DNA from: SZUA-547 sp963669265
GTDB taxonomy: Bacteria > Pseudomonadota > Alphaproteobacteria > Rhodobacterales > Rhodobacteraceae
NCBI GenBank assembly: GCA_963669265.1
Contig: OY769916.1
Location: 1,860,001-1,924,000 of the forward strand
DNA length: 64,000 nt
Direction: 5' to 3'
A program made the translations under genes and the position numbers. How positions within the stretch are numbered: the stretch's first letter is position 1; the number at the start of each line of letters is the position of its first letter. Positions 16,775-25,410 of the stretch are shown piece after piece. A model generated the notes under the pieces. The model did no database searches and had not been told where the DNA came from. It worked only from the letters and a program-made list of their open reading frames with translations.

Positions 16775-17449
16775 TTAAAGCTGATCGCTTGGCTCGAAGT
16801 TGAGGATTCGCAACGCGGCGCACGCGGCACCATATCCGTTGTCAATGTTGGTCACAGTTAGTCCTGGCGCGCAGCTTGAGAGCATAGCGTTCAATGCGGT
16901 CTGACCGCCCTGAGCCGCGCCGTATCCGGTGGAACACGGAACCCCTATGATGGCTGACGGTACTAGTCCCGCCAATACAGTCGGCAATGCAGCATCCATC
17001 CCCGCGACGGCTATAACGACCCGCATGGTCGCGATCTCAGGAACGCGCTCGAGTAGCCGCCAGAGGCCAGCGACACCTACGTCGGAGACCATCAGGCAAG
17101 GCCGGCCGTAGTAGCCTAGGACCTCGCGCGCTTCCGCTGCGACCGGTGCATCAGAGGAACCTGCCGAAACTATCGCGATGCTCGCGGCACCGTCCAGACC
17201 GACATCACCTCCCAAAACCGCGGTTCTTGCATCAGGCGCATACCGGAGAGATCTTCGCTGGTCGTCGGGAATTTCTTCGAATTTCTCAGACGAAAGACGC
17301 GTGAAAAGGCGGCGCTTCTCGGTGTTGATGCTAAGCTCGACGATATTTGAGATCTGTTCTGAGGTTTTTTGTTCGCACAGCACCGCCTCATCGAGGCCAA
17401 TACGCTGGGGACGATCCTCATCCAAGAGTATTCCGGCGGGCGCGGTCAT
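16775..17449 (-). CDS. larB: Nickel-pincer cofactor biosynthesis protein LarB (carboxylase/hydrolase)
   Basis: This 224-residue member of the LarB family, which carboxylates and hydrolyses nicotinic acid adenine dinucleotide to pyridinium-3,5-dicarboxylate mononucleotide, the first step to the nickel-pincer nucleotide. The N-terminal segment (LDEDRPQRIGLDEAVLCEQK) precedes an AIR-carboxylase-like core with IVSAGSSDAPVAAEA, AVAGMDAALPTVLAGLVP and GVPCSTGYGAAQGG. It ends with LSSCAPGLTVTNIDNGYGA, a family signature containing a conserved cysteine. The length is normal for LarB. The start overlaps the larE stop by four bases, giving the coupled order larC-larE-larB behind a GntR gene. Confidence 0.93.
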   Translation of the reverse strand: MTAPAGILLDEDRPQRIGLDEAVLCEQKTSEQISNIVELSINTEKRRLFTRLSSEKFEEIPDDQRRSLRYAPDARTAVLGGDVGLDGAASIAIVSAGSSDAPVAAEAREVLGYYGRPCLMVSDVGVAGLWRLLERVPEIATMRVVIAVAGMDAALPTVLAGLVPSAIIGVPCSTGYGAAQGGQTALNAMLSSCAPGLTVTNIDNGYGAACAALRILNFEPSDQL

Positions 17450-18222
17450 TCTCCGGACTCCACGAAGGCGCTACCACGTTGATATGGCTGGATTCCCAGA
17501 ATGGTATGGCGCGGACCGAGCACACCCTGCGCGGTCTCTTTTAGGGCGCTGGCCTCAGACGCCGAAATCTCGGGTGCGACTTCGATGCGGCACCCCTGAC
17601 GGGTCAATCGACAACGAACGGTGTCTACGGGATGGAGCGCTTTGACCGCCTCCTCGACCCTGTCGATGGCCCGAAGCTGCTCAGCCTCGATCCGTATCCC
17701 CGTAGTTACGCGGCTGGCTAGGCAAGGCGCTGCAGGTAGTTCCGACAATGCGCCAAGCCCGATCTCAGCCGCGAGCGAGCGAACGCCCGATTTATCGATT
17801 TCGGCTTCCAGATAGGGATGACGAACACTCTTTTCAGAGGCGGCTTTCAGGCCCGGTCGATAGTCGCTCAGATCATCTAGATTCGCGCCAGAGAGAATGG
17901 GAAGCTCTGTTCTGGCTGAGATTCCTGCATAGAGGTTCTGTTTGCAAAAATAGCAACGATTTAGCGGATTCCGGCGGTAATCAGGGTCGGCGAACTCTCC
18001 CGCGTCGAACGCATCAAGTTTCCAGGAGTATTCGGACGCCAGTCGCCGGACGCGCGCCGTCGCGCGCAGCGGCACGGCGGGAGATACTGCATGAAAGGCG
18101 CGGCAATCAGAATTATGGAGAATGGCGACAGCGGCCAACGTCAGGCTGTCAATTCCACCACTGACCGCGATCGCTGCTGGCCCAATGTCACGCAGAACTT
18201 TTTCAAGTTTCGTTCGGCTCAT
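17446..18222 (-). CDS. larE: ATP-dependent sacrificial sulfur transferase LarE
   Basis: This 258-residue PP-loop enzyme activates the two carboxylates of the LarB product by adenylation and inserts sulfur. The PP-loop is AVSGGIDSLTLAA (about residues 18-30). NRCYFCKQNLY is the conserved mid-region. ELPAAPCLASRV holds the cysteine that in Lactobacillus LarE donates its sulfur and becomes dehydroalanine. Two further cysteines occur later (VRCRLTRQGCRIEV), and whether they matter cannot be judged. It overlaps larC by 20 bp and larB by 4 bp, so the three are co-translated. Confidence 0.93.
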   Translation of the reverse strand: MSRTKLEKVLRDIGPAAIAVSGGIDSLTLAAVAILHNSDCRAFHAVSPAVPLRATARVRRLASEYSWKLDAFDAGEFADPDYRRNPLNRCYFCKQNLYAGISARTELPILSGANLDDLSDYRPGLKAASEKSVRHPYLEAEIDKSGVRSLAAEIGLGALSELPAAPCLASRVTTGIRIEAEQLRAIDRVEEAVKALHPVDTVRCRLTRQGCRIEVAPEISASEASALKETAQGVLGPRHTILGIQPYQRGSAFVESGE

Positions 18223-19423
18223 GAATTTCTGCCTTTTCGTTTATAGCTGCCTCGGAAAGTCGCGCTCCCAGCACGGCGCGCGCGCGGTGCCCCTCCGCGG
18301 CGTCGGCGAGGTGATCCATCTCAGCCTTTGCGCTTACTCCGTCTGGCCGTTCGGCGAGCTTGACGCCGATCCCTTCTACCGTCGTCGAGCGTCTCGGCAG
18401 CACCCGACGCTCGACAATCTGACGGCGAACACCGAGCGTAGTGGTCTGGACAAAACAGGCCTCAAGCGCCGCACCCTCTGCGGCGGGCTCGCAAATCACT
18501 CGGACGCCGAACCCAAGTCGCCCTTTTTTTCCGGTGACGGAGATGGTTGAAACATCATGCACGCCATTGATCGCCCGCAATCGCTCCAGTCCTTCGGCCA
18601 GGTCCTCTGGCGACTGATCATCGATCTCGAATCCCAGCAACAGCGCTTGGTCGGTCGAAAGGCGAGACTCGCGCGACAACTCCATCACCCGCAGAATATT
18701 TGGCAACGCCTCAAACCTTCGCTCGCCAAAGCCGCAGCCCGAACGTGTCAGACGCATTGGGGTCGCCGGAAATCCCTGAGAGGGCGAAAGATGCGCCAGG
18801 ATTGCCGCGCCGGTGGGTGTGACGCGCTCGCCGGGCACGCCGTCGTCGAACACCGTCATTCCCCGTAGCAACAGAAGCGTCGCCGGGGCCGGAACCGGCA
18901 GCGGACCATGCTGGGTGCACACCCGGCCGGAACCTACCGGCACCGGGCCAACCGACCAGCTCTCGGCACCTAGAGTCTCCATCAAAACCGCGGCGGAAAC
19001 GATGTCGACAATGGAATCGAGCGCGCCAACCTCGTGAAAGGTGATGTCGTCCAACGCCGTTCCGTGCACCTGGGCTTCCGCACGACCAAGCCGTTCGAAG
19101 ATATCGAGCGCTCTTGATCTTACAGGCTTCGGCAAATCCGATCCGCCAATTAGCACTCGAATGTCGCGAAGGTGGTTATGAGCGTGGTCGCCTCCAACCT
19201 CGTTCTCAAATTCCAGTGACAGGCCAGAACCGTTCAAAGTCCCGTCGCCGGCATCCACCCGCTTCAATGAGACGGCGCTCGAAAGTCGCAGTCCGGATAT
19301 GGCGCGTTGTAGATGCGGCTCGAGCGCCGGGCTCATATCAAGCAGCGCGCTTACGAACATATCTCCAGAAACGCCGCCAACTGGATCGAGGTGGATATGC
19401 ACGCTACCGACCTCCTCTGTCAT
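18203..19423 (-). CDS. larC: Nickel insertion protein LarC (CTP-dependent cyclometallase)
   Basis: About 406 residues. LarC inserts nickel into the dithio-dicarboxylate mononucleotide using CTP. The N terminus has the family motif HIHLDPVGGVSGDMFVSALL. A His-rich stretch (GGDHAHNHLRDIR) likely helps nickel handling. ITFHEVGALDSIVDIV and GERVTPTGAAIL are hallmark motifs. Unlike Lactobacillus larC, which needs a frameshift to join C1 and C2, this is one continuous frame. The start at 19423 (MTEEVG) is chosen over 19456 because the latter adds 11 unconserved residues. It overlaps the end of the upstream GntR gene by about 20 bp. Confidence 0.92.
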   Translation of the reverse strand: MTEEVGSVHIHLDPVGGVSGDMFVSALLDMSPALEPHLQRAISGLRLSSAVSLKRVDAGDGTLNGSGLSLEFENEVGGDHAHNHLRDIRVLIGGSDLPKPVRSRALDIFERLGRAEAQVHGTALDDITFHEVGALDSIVDIVSAAVLMETLGAESWSVGPVPVGSGRVCTQHGPLPVPAPATLLLLRGMTVFDDGVPGERVTPTGAAILAHLSPSQGFPATPMRLTRSGCGFGERRFEALPNILRVMELSRESRLSTDQALLLGFEIDDQSPEDLAEGLERLRAINGVHDVSTISVTGKKGRLGFGVRVICEPAAEGAALEACFVQTTTLGVRRQIVERRVLPRRSTTVEGIGVKLAERPDGVSAKAEMDHLADAAEGHRARAVLGARLSEAAINEKAEIHEPNET

Positions 19424-20090
19424 CGTCCGAGACCAACTCGCGATAGGTCTTAACACCCCTAAGAATCTGCCTTTTGAGAATCGCGCGCGCAGTGGAGGTT
19501 CTTCCGTCGATCAAGGCGGCGCAAATCTCCTCGTGCTCCACTAGCGATAGATTGGTTCGCAAGTGACCCTTGGACAGGTGCGTACGGATAGCAGCGACTT
19601 TGCCATTGACCAAGTCATAGGCTTGGACGAAGTACTTATTCTCACAATTATTGAAAAAAACGTCGTGAAACTTGTGATCTAATTTGACGTACTCCTTGAA
19701 GTTTTCTTCGTCGTGCACTTGACGCATTTTACTGCAAATCTCCGCCAGTTCGACTTTCAACTGATCCGACCGGTGAGCAAGAGAACTCTCTAGTGCAAGA
19801 GTCTCCAGTTTGATTCTGAAATCACATAACTGCTTGATATCTTCGTATGTGAGTGAGAAGACGAAAGCCCCACGATGAGGAAAGGTCTCGATTAGCCCTT
19901 CTTTGCCGAGCACCGACAACGCCTCGCGAATCGGCGTCTTACTGACCCCAAGCCAAGACGACAATCGGGCCTCCGACAACGATTCCCCAAATGCGAATTC
20001 GCCTTCGATTATCGCATCGCGAATCGCTGCTGCGACCTCTTCCGCCAGCGACGCCGGGCGCTCCAACTTATTATCGTTCATCGCATTCAT
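19404..20090 (-). CDS. GntR-family (FCD domain) transcriptional regulator of the lar/TRAP locus
   Basis: About 228 residues. The N-terminal winged HTH (LAEEVAAAIRDAIIEGEFAFGESLSEARLSSWLG in part, then VSKTPIREALSVLGKEGLIE) is followed by an all-helical FCD effector domain with metal-site residues in DFRIKLE, LDHKFHDVFF and VEHEEICAAL. The ATG at 20090 follows GAAGAGAG; a GTG at 20105 is the alternative. It is transcribed divergently from the TRAP-larA operon and co-directionally with larC-E-B. It resembles the second FCD regulator at 35273, and related palindromes are found near both. The effector is probably a sugar acid. Confidence 0.9.
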   Translation of the reverse strand: MNAMNDNKLERPASLAEEVAAAIRDAIIEGEFAFGESLSEARLSSWLGVSKTPIREALSVLGKEGLIETFPHRGAFVFSLTYEDIKQLCDFRIKLETLALESSLAHRSDQLKVELAEICSKMRQVHDEENFKEYVKLDHKFHDVFFNNCENKYFVQAYDLVNGKVAAIRTHLSKGHLRTNLSLVEHEEICAALIDGRTSTARAILKRQILRGVKTYRELVSDDDRGGR

Positions 20091-20133
20091 GGACACTCTC
20101 TTCACGTAGCGCTGCAGCGTATCATGGAGTGCA

Positions 20134-20301
20134 ATTATAATCTATTTTCGATCTGATGTACCAGATATTTCATAACCAGCTTGCATGCGCTCGATCGTGA
20201 GGAGGTAATTCGGATGGCTATGTGGCTCCCACTCCCGGGGCTCGAGCCGAGCTTGTTTGACAGAGGAGTTGAAATGAGGCGACTTATCTGATATCTCAGA
20301 T
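20134..20301. promoter_or_regulatory. Divergent promoter region with two GntR-type palindromes
   Basis: The GntR-TRAP intergenic region holds ATCTG-N6-CAGAT at 20151-20166 and ATCTGA-TATC-TCAGAT at 20286-20301, both related to the TCTGATATATCAGA core. A minus-strand TATAAT at 20134-20139 fits a -10 box for the regulator gene, with the first palindrome near its -35 position. The second palindrome is 50 bp before the dctP start. This is a classical arrangement for repression of both divergent units. Confidence 0.65.
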
Positions 20302-20350
20302 GTCAGATCGAAATTGAATGCCGATCTGTATGAAACTCTGGGAGGACACC

Positions 20351-21349
20351 TTGTTAAATAAATCCACAATTGCGCTTAGCGCAGCGCTGTCATTAGGCAT
20401 TGTTTCCGCCGCGTCCGCCGGCACCGTCATCAAGATTGGCCATGGCGCAAACGAGCAATATCACATGCATCGGGCGATGGTGCGCTTTGAAGAGCTTGTC
20501 GAAGCAGGCTCGGATGGCGAGATCGACGTTCAGATTTTCCCGTCTTCGCAGATGGGACCGGATCGCGAAATGATCGAAGGCGTGCAGACCGGCGTGCTTG
20601 AGATGGCGATCCCCCCCTCTTCCTTCTTTGCGGGATGGGATTCGTCTTTTGCAGTCGTCGAATTGCCTTACATGTATGCCTCGAAGGATATCGCCTTTGA
20701 GGTTCTTCACAGCGATGCCGGCGACGCCATGCTGGCCCGTCTGGACGATCAGAATCTTGTCGGCCTGGGGTGGATGGAGTTGGGCGTCCGCCATGTCACC
20801 AACAACGTGCGTCCGATCGAGACTCCGGAGGATCTGGAAGGCATCAAGCTGCGCACTATGAAGGTGCCAGCCCATGTCGACACTTTCACAGCCCTTGGCG
20901 CGAATCCGACGCCGATGAATTTTGGCGAGGTTTACTCCGCCTTGCAGCAGGGCGTGATTGATGGCCAGGAGAACCCCATTGCGCTGATCGACTCGCAGCG
21001 GTTTTACGAAGTGCAGAAGCATGTCTCTCTGACCGGTCATGTTTTTGCGGTCTATATTCCAGTCATCAGCAAACCGTTTATGGAGTCGCTGTCTGCGGAA
21101 CACCAACAGCTCGTCCGCGACTCGTTCGCAAAGGCGACTGAATATCAGCAAGAGCTGGTAACCGCCGAAGAAGCCGCCCAGCTCGACAAAATTCGCGAAG
21201 CCGGCGTCAATGTCGTCGAGTTGTCGCCAGAACAGCGCCAGGTATTTGCGGATCAGACCGAAGCAGTGCGTGCGAAATACCGCGAGCAAATTGGCGAAGA
21301 GGCCTATGACGCATGGGTTGCCGCCGTCGCTGCAAACAGCGGAAGCTAA
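20351..21349 (+). CDS. dctP: TRAP transporter substrate-binding protein DctP
   Basis: This 332-residue periplasmic binding protein of the DctP family captures carboxylates such as sugar acids. The start is TTG at 20351, with GGGAGGA just upstream; it gives a clean signal peptide (LNKSTIALSAALSLGIVSAASA). An ATG at 20318 precedes the ribosome site and is less likely. Core motifs are SSQMGPDREMIEGVQTG, LEGIKLRTMKVPAHVDTF with the arginine that clamps the substrate carboxylate, and YSALQQGVIDGQENPI. It is first in an operon with dctQ, dctM and a larA-like gene, so the ligand is probably the LarA substrate, an alpha-hydroxy acid. Confidence 0.9.
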   Translation: MLNKSTIALSAALSLGIVSAASAGTVIKIGHGANEQYHMHRAMVRFEELVEAGSDGEIDVQIFPSSQMGPDREMIEGVQTGVLEMAIPPSSFFAGWDSSFAVVELPYMYASKDIAFEVLHSDAGDAMLARLDDQNLVGLGWMELGVRHVTNNVRPIETPEDLEGIKLRTMKVPAHVDTFTALGANPTPMNFGEVYSALQQGVIDGQENPIALIDSQRFYEVQKHVSLTGHVFAVYIPVISKPFMESLSAEHQQLVRDSFAKATEYQQELVTAEEAAQLDKIREAGVNVVELSPEQRQVFADQTEAVRAKYREQIGEEAYDAWVAAVAANSGS

Positions 21350-21362
21350 CCATTGAAAGACT

Positions 21363-21399
21363 TTGGCGGGCGCCCCTCGGTCTGAGGAGCGCCCGCCAA
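21363..21399 (+). terminator. Strong intercistronic hairpin between dctP and dctQ
   Basis: An 11-bp perfect stem TTGGCGGGCGC / GCGCCCGCCAA with an inner short stem (CCTC/GAGG) lies 14 bp after the dctP stop. There is no T-run. It probably gives excess binding protein over the membrane subunits. Confidence 0.75.
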
Positions 21400-21415
21400 T
21401 TCAGGGGAGGAAACC

Positions 21416-21910
21416 ATGACAGTCTTTCGGTGGCTAGACGCCAACCTCGAGCGCGCATTGGCTGGCACTTTGCTCGCCGCGATCGTTGCGTTGATAACAG
21501 TGAACGTATTTTTGCGGTATGTCTTGAATGCGTCCCTGTCCTGGGGAGAGGAGCTGACACTTTGGTTTTTCGTCTGGTTCGTCTGGATCTCGGTCAGCCT
21601 CGCTTTTCAGAGGCGTGAGCATATTCGGATCACGGTTCTAACCGACCTGTTGGGGCCGAGAGGACACAAGACCTTTGAAGTTCTGGTCAGCCTTTTGATC
21701 CTCGCATTTCTCGTCACTCTTTCTGTTGAGTGTCTGAAGTTGATGCTCGAGCCCTTTGTCGCAAGCCAAAAGTCAGTCGTCCTCGGCCTGCCCATTCCGG
21801 TGCTCTATGCGTCAGCCCCTTTCGGGGCGGCCCTGTCGGGATTTCGTGTGGTGCAACACCTGATCAAGACCATACGGACACCCGTTCAAGACTTCGAAGG
21901 GAGCGAATAA
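21416..21910 (+). CDS. dctQ: TRAP transporter small permease DctQ
   Basis: This 164-residue inner-membrane protein has four predicted helices and family motifs: LAAIVALITVNVFLRYVLN in the first helices, SWGEELTLWFFVWFVWISVSLAF in the second helix and REHIRI after it. It partners the large subunit DctM. The start follows GGGGAGG. The stop codon directly abuts the dctM ATG. Confidence 0.9.
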   Translation: MTVFRWLDANLERALAGTLLAAIVALITVNVFLRYVLNASLSWGEELTLWFFVWFVWISVSLAFQRREHIRITVLTDLLGPRGHKTFEVLVSLLILAFLVTLSVECLKLMLEPFVASQKSVVLGLPIPVLYASAPFGAALSGFRVVQHLIKTIRTPVQDFEGSE

Positions 21911-23194
21911 ATGATCGCCGCCGTCCTTTTCGTCTCGCTGGTGGTGTTCTTGCTGATCAGCGTTCCCATCGGCATCTGTCTTGGCCTTGCGACGATGGCG
22001 GTGATGCTTTTGGTGGACGGAACTCCGCCCATGGTGTTGCTCGCCCGCTCTGTCGTGACCGGCGCCGATTCTTTCCCGTTGATCGCGGTTCCTCTTTTCA
22101 TTCTGGCTGGCGACGTCATGCAAAAGGGCGGAATGTCTCGCCGATTGGTCGGGTTCGCCAATTCCCTCATCGGGCACATTCGCGCAGGCCTAGCCTACGT
22201 TAACGTCCTTGCCTCGGTTTTCTTTGCGGCAATTTCCGGATCCTCACCCGCGACCGTTGCGGCCATCGGGTCAAATCTCATCCCCGAAATGGAAAAAGTT
22301 GGTTACGGTCGCCAATTCAGCGCTTCGCTGACGGCCGCCTCGGGCATGATCGGCGTGATGATCCCACCCAGCATTCCGTTCATCATCTATGGTGTGACGG
22401 CAGAGGTATCCATCGGCAAACTATTCCTTGCCGGCGTCATTCCCGGCATCCTGTTTGCCTTGATGTTCATGTTCGTCGCCCGCCTTTTGCTGCGCGGCGA
22501 TGAAAAGATTGCCGAGTCGAAATCGGACTTCTCAGGCAAGGCCGTTGTGCACAGCTTTCGAGAGTCCGTTTGGGCGCTTCTGGTCCCTGTTATCATCCTT
22601 GGCGGCATCTACAGTGGCATTTTCACACCGACCGAGGCAGGCGCCGTTGCAGTTGTATATGCAGCTTTCGTTGGGATGTTTGTTTATCGAGATATCAAAC
22701 TCGCGGACTTTCCCGAGATCCTCGCGGGCAGCGCGATCACCAGCGGCACGATCCTCATTCTGGTGATCATGGCGACGGCCTTTGGCCGTGTCATCACGTT
22801 GGCGCAGATCCCTTCTGATCTGGCCACTGCACTGACAAGCCTGTCCGACAATCCGATCATTATTCTGCTGTTGATCAACCTTTTGCTGCTGGTGATCGGA
22901 ATGTTTATGGAAACAATTTCCTCAATCATCATCATGACGCCCATCCTGCTGCCTGTTACCGTCGCCTTGGGTGTCGACCCGATAGCGTTTGGAGTGATCA
23001 TGACAGTTAATCTGGCGATTGGGTTCTGTACGCCGCCCCTGGGCGTGAACCTCTTTGTCGCCAGCAGTATTTCTGGCGTTTCGATAGAAAGGTTGAGCAA
23101 AGGCATCCTGCCCTTCTTTGCCGGCATGGTCGTTCTGCTAATGCTGATCACCTACATCCCCGCGATCTCTCTCTCGCTCCCATCGTTGTGGTGA
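21911..23194 (+). CDS. dctM: TRAP transporter large permease DctM
   Basis: This 427-residue, 11-12-helix sodium-coupled permease has conserved stretches FPLIAVPLFILAGDVMQKGG, FFAAISGSSPATVAAIGSNLIPEM, GMIGVMIPPSIPFIIYGV and GFCTPPLGVNLFVASSISG, all characteristic of DctM. It starts at the base after the dctQ stop and ends just before the larA-like gene. Together with dctP and dctQ it imports the presumed hydroxy or sugar acid. Confidence 0.93.
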   Translation: MIAAVLFVSLVVFLLISVPIGICLGLATMAVMLLVDGTPPMVLLARSVVTGADSFPLIAVPLFILAGDVMQKGGMSRRLVGFANSLIGHIRAGLAYVNVLASVFFAAISGSSPATVAAIGSNLIPEMEKVGYGRQFSASLTAASGMIGVMIPPSIPFIIYGVTAEVSIGKLFLAGVIPGILFALMFMFVARLLLRGDEKIAESKSDFSGKAVVHSFRESVWALLVPVIILGGIYSGIFTPTEAGAVAVVYAAFVGMFVYRDIKLADFPEILAGSAITSGTILILVIMATAFGRVITLAQIPSDLATALTSLSDNPIIILLLINLLLLVIGMFMETISSIIIMTPILLPVTVALGVDPIAFGVIMTVNLAIGFCTPPLGVNLFVASSISGVSIERLSKGILPFFAGMVVLLMLITYIPAISLSLPSLW

Positions 23195-23199
23195 TTTCG

Positions 23200-24480
23200 A
23201 TGGACCTTGGGCCAATCAACGTGAACATCGAAGGTGGGATGGAATACCCTTTTCCGCCTTTGATTCCCGTTCACCAACACTTCCCACGGGTTCGGCTTGG
23301 AGCAATTGACAGCCATATCGCGGGTGAACTGGCAAAGATCCCTAAGGCGCATGTCGCCGGAAAGTCCATTGCAATCACCGTCGGTAGTCGCGGAATCGCC
23401 GAATTGGTCGACATCATTCGCGCATTGGTCGCCGAGCTAAAAGCCATGGGCGGACATCCGTTCATAGTGCCGTCGATGGGTAGTCACGGCGGAGCCACCG
23501 CTGATGGGCAGGTAGCGGTCTTGGCGGGCTATGGCGTTACTGAGGCGTCTGTCGGGGCGTCGATCCGGTCCTCCATGGAGGTTGTAAAGGTTGCGGAGCT
23601 TGAAGACGGAACACCGCTTTACACCGACCGACTCGCCTATGAGGCGGACGCCATTGTCATCGCGAACAAGGTTAAACCGCATGCCGATTTCAAGGCGCGC
23701 TACGAAAGTGGTCTGGTCAAGATGCTGGCCATCGGTTTGGCCAAACACAAAGGCGCGGTCGCGCTGCACAATCATGGCTTTGAAAGATTCAAGGACATCC
23801 TGCCTAACGCGGCGACGCGATTGTTGGAAAACCTGCCAATTCTCTTTGGGGTGGCCATTCTGGAGAACGCCTTTGACGATTTGATGGATATCGAGTTGAT
23901 CCCCACTGACCAGATCATGACCCGCGAAAAGGAATTGCTGGAGATCGCCAAATCCTCAATCGGGAAGTTGAAGTTTGACGATATCGACGTGCTGATCGTG
24001 GATGAGATCGGCAAGAATATCAGTGGCGAAGGCATGGATCCCAATGTGACCGGACGACCTGGGTCCGGCTTGCCCGGGTTCGACGCCCCCAATATCCAAA
24101 AGATCGTAGCGCTGGATGTCACGCCGCAATCACATGGCAACGGCGTGGGCATTGGCAGCGCAGATTTCAGCACGAGGCGCTGCGTCGAAAAGATTGATCT
24201 TGGCGCGGTCTATACAAACGCGATCACAGCCACAATTGTGAACCCGGCTAAATTGCCGATGGTCTTGAACAGCGACCATGATGCGTTGGTCGTCGCCGCA
24301 AGGACTTGTAATCTGACAACGCCACAGAACATCAAGATTGTGCGGATCAAGAACACACTTGAGGTCCATGAAGTCCGGGTGTCCCCCGCACTCTTGCGCG
24401 AAGTCGAAGAGAACGAAGCTTTGTCTATCGCAGGCGAGGCTGCGGCGATGGTTTTCGACAAAAATGGGCGGTTAACTTAA
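23200..24480 (+). CDS. larA: LarA-family (DUF2088) nickel-pincer-dependent hydroxy-acid racemase/epimerase
   Basis: About 426 residues. LarA enzymes use a covalently bound nickel-pincer nucleotide to move a hydride at an alpha-hydroxy carbon. Conserved features include PSMGSHGGATADGQ (His in the N-terminal domain), ANKVKPHADFKARYESGLVKML and GLAKHKGAVALHNHGF, the Lys/His-rich region where the cofactor Lys and nickel-binding His are expected. This form differs from classical lactate racemase, so a sugar acid or malate-like substrate is more likely than lactate. A GTG at 23188 is an alternative start. It is the last gene behind a TRAP transporter, with the cofactor genes larC-E-B transcribed divergently. 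That context makes nickel-pincer dependence convincing. Confidence 0.87.
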   Translation: MDLGPINVNIEGGMEYPFPPLIPVHQHFPRVRLGAIDSHIAGELAKIPKAHVAGKSIAITVGSRGIAELVDIIRALVAELKAMGGHPFIVPSMGSHGGATADGQVAVLAGYGVTEASVGASIRSSMEVVKVAELEDGTPLYTDRLAYEADAIVIANKVKPHADFKARYESGLVKMLAIGLAKHKGAVALHNHGFERFKDILPNAATRLLENLPILFGVAILENAFDDLMDIELIPTDQIMTREKELLEIAKSSIGKLKFDDIDVLIVDEIGKNISGEGMDPNVTGRPGSGLPGFDAPNIQKIVALDVTPQSHGNGVGIGSADFSTRRCVEKIDLGAVYTNAITATIVNPAKLPMVLNSDHDALVVAARTCNLTTPQNIKIVRIKNTLEVHEVRVSPALLREVEENEALSIAGEAAAMVFDKNGRLT

Positions 24481-24492
24481 TACCCGGTCCGA

Positions 24493-24897
24493 CTAAATCC
24501 GCTGATGGCGCATAGCATCTGCAATCAGATCGGCTGTCGCGACGCTGCAGGCCATCGGCATGTCGTAGACCGTCGCCAACCGCGTCAGTGCTTTGACATC
24601 AACATCATGGGGCATGGGTGACAGCGGATCGACAAAGAAGATCAGGACATCAAGCGCCTGTTCGCAAATCATTGCGCCGATCTGCTGATCGCCGCCCAAT
24701 GGGCCACTCTTCAAGGCGACAATGTTCAGATCTGTCCATGCATTAGACAAGAGATTGCCGGTCGTTCCGGTGGAATAGATAGCGGCATGCCGAAACGTGT
24801 CGATATGCGCACCCACCCATTCAACCAGAGCGGGCTTGCAAGCATCGTGCGCCACAAGGGCTACACGATACGTTTTAGCGGATGAACTGCTCGACAA
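24493..24897 (-). CDS. mgsA: Methylglyoxal synthase
   Basis: About 134 residues. It converts dihydroxyacetone phosphate to methylglyoxal and phosphate. All family motifs are visible: ALVAHDACK (catalytic His-Asp), STGTTG phosphate loop, SGPLGGDQQIGA, and IFFVDPLSPMPHDVDVKALTRLA with the second catalytic Asp/His. The start is uncertain: TTG at 24897 gives a near-normal N terminus, while ATG at 24924 would overlap the cupin gene by 50 bp. It is the last gene of the long minus-strand operon and ends 12 bp from the convergent larA stop. An mgsA inside a sugar-acid operon is unusual. Confidence 0.88.
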   Translation of the reverse strand: MSSSSSAKTYRVALVAHDACKPALVEWVGAHIDTFRHAAIYSTGTTGNLLSNAWTDLNIVALKSGPLGGDQQIGAMICEQALDVLIFFVDPLSPMPHDVDVKALTRLATVYDMPMACSVATADLIADAMRHQRI

Positions 24898-25399
24898 AAT
24901 TAGCCCCCAATCCAACTTCTTCAAAGTGCTTCTTGCAGAGCTCTATCTTTGTGAAGACATCCTCGTAGCCAAGAACCTCACCCCAGGGATCGACGTAACA
25001 CATCACGCCATTGACCTGGAAATAGGTCATCATCTCTTCGACTCCGTCAGGGACGACCAGCGTGTGAGTCTCGCCCGGCGGCTCGAAGACATAGCCGCCT
25101 TCTTCTGCCATCCAATCGTGCTCAAGATAGTGCCAGCGCCCCTTCAAGACGAACCCGTGCACCGGTTGGGGATGCCGGTGCCGAGACAGCACGCCCGATT
25201 TGCGCACGCGCAAAATGTTCATCCAGTAGCCCTGCGACCGGTTAAGACAAAGCGGCCGAAACCATACGTTCTCGGCCTGAGGCACCCAGAGGCGATCATC
25301 CTCGGGGATTGCATCTGGTATGACGATCTCTTCCAGCGCCTCGTTTGGGAACGGCAACTGAAAGGGCGTCCGTTCGTCATAGTCCTTCTTTTCGACCAT
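24875..25399 (-). CDS. Cupin-domain protein, acetophenone-dioxygenase-like
   Basis: A 174-residue single-domain cupin. Motif 1 contains GVLSRHRHPQPVHGFVLKGRW with HxH metal ligands, and motif 2 is around FEPPGETHTLVV with the third His. The region resembles the 2,4'-dihydroxyacetophenone dioxygenase group and uncharacterised sugar-associated cupins. Its role in this operon could be isomerisation or lactone/keto-acid chemistry, or metal-dependent oxidation. It overlaps the mgsA start by about 20 bp and follows the SDR gene by 11 bp. Confidence 0.72.
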   Translation of the reverse strand: MVEKKDYDERTPFQLPFPNEALEEIVIPDAIPEDDRLWVPQAENVWFRPLCLNRSQGYWMNILRVRKSGVLSRHRHPQPVHGFVLKGRWHYLEHDWMAEEGGYVFEPPGETHTLVVPDGVEEMMTYFQVNGVMCYVDPWGEVLGYEDVFTKIELCKKHFEEVGLGANFVEQFIR

Positions 25400-25410
25400 C
25401 TCTCATCTCC

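Noticed and set aside
16601..16861. 86-codon plus-strand frame downstream of larB
   Set aside because: Overlaps the larB 3' end antisense, has no ribosome site and no family resemblance.
20393..21289. 298-codon minus-strand frame across dctP
   Set aside because: Antisense shadow of dctP; composition is not protein-like.
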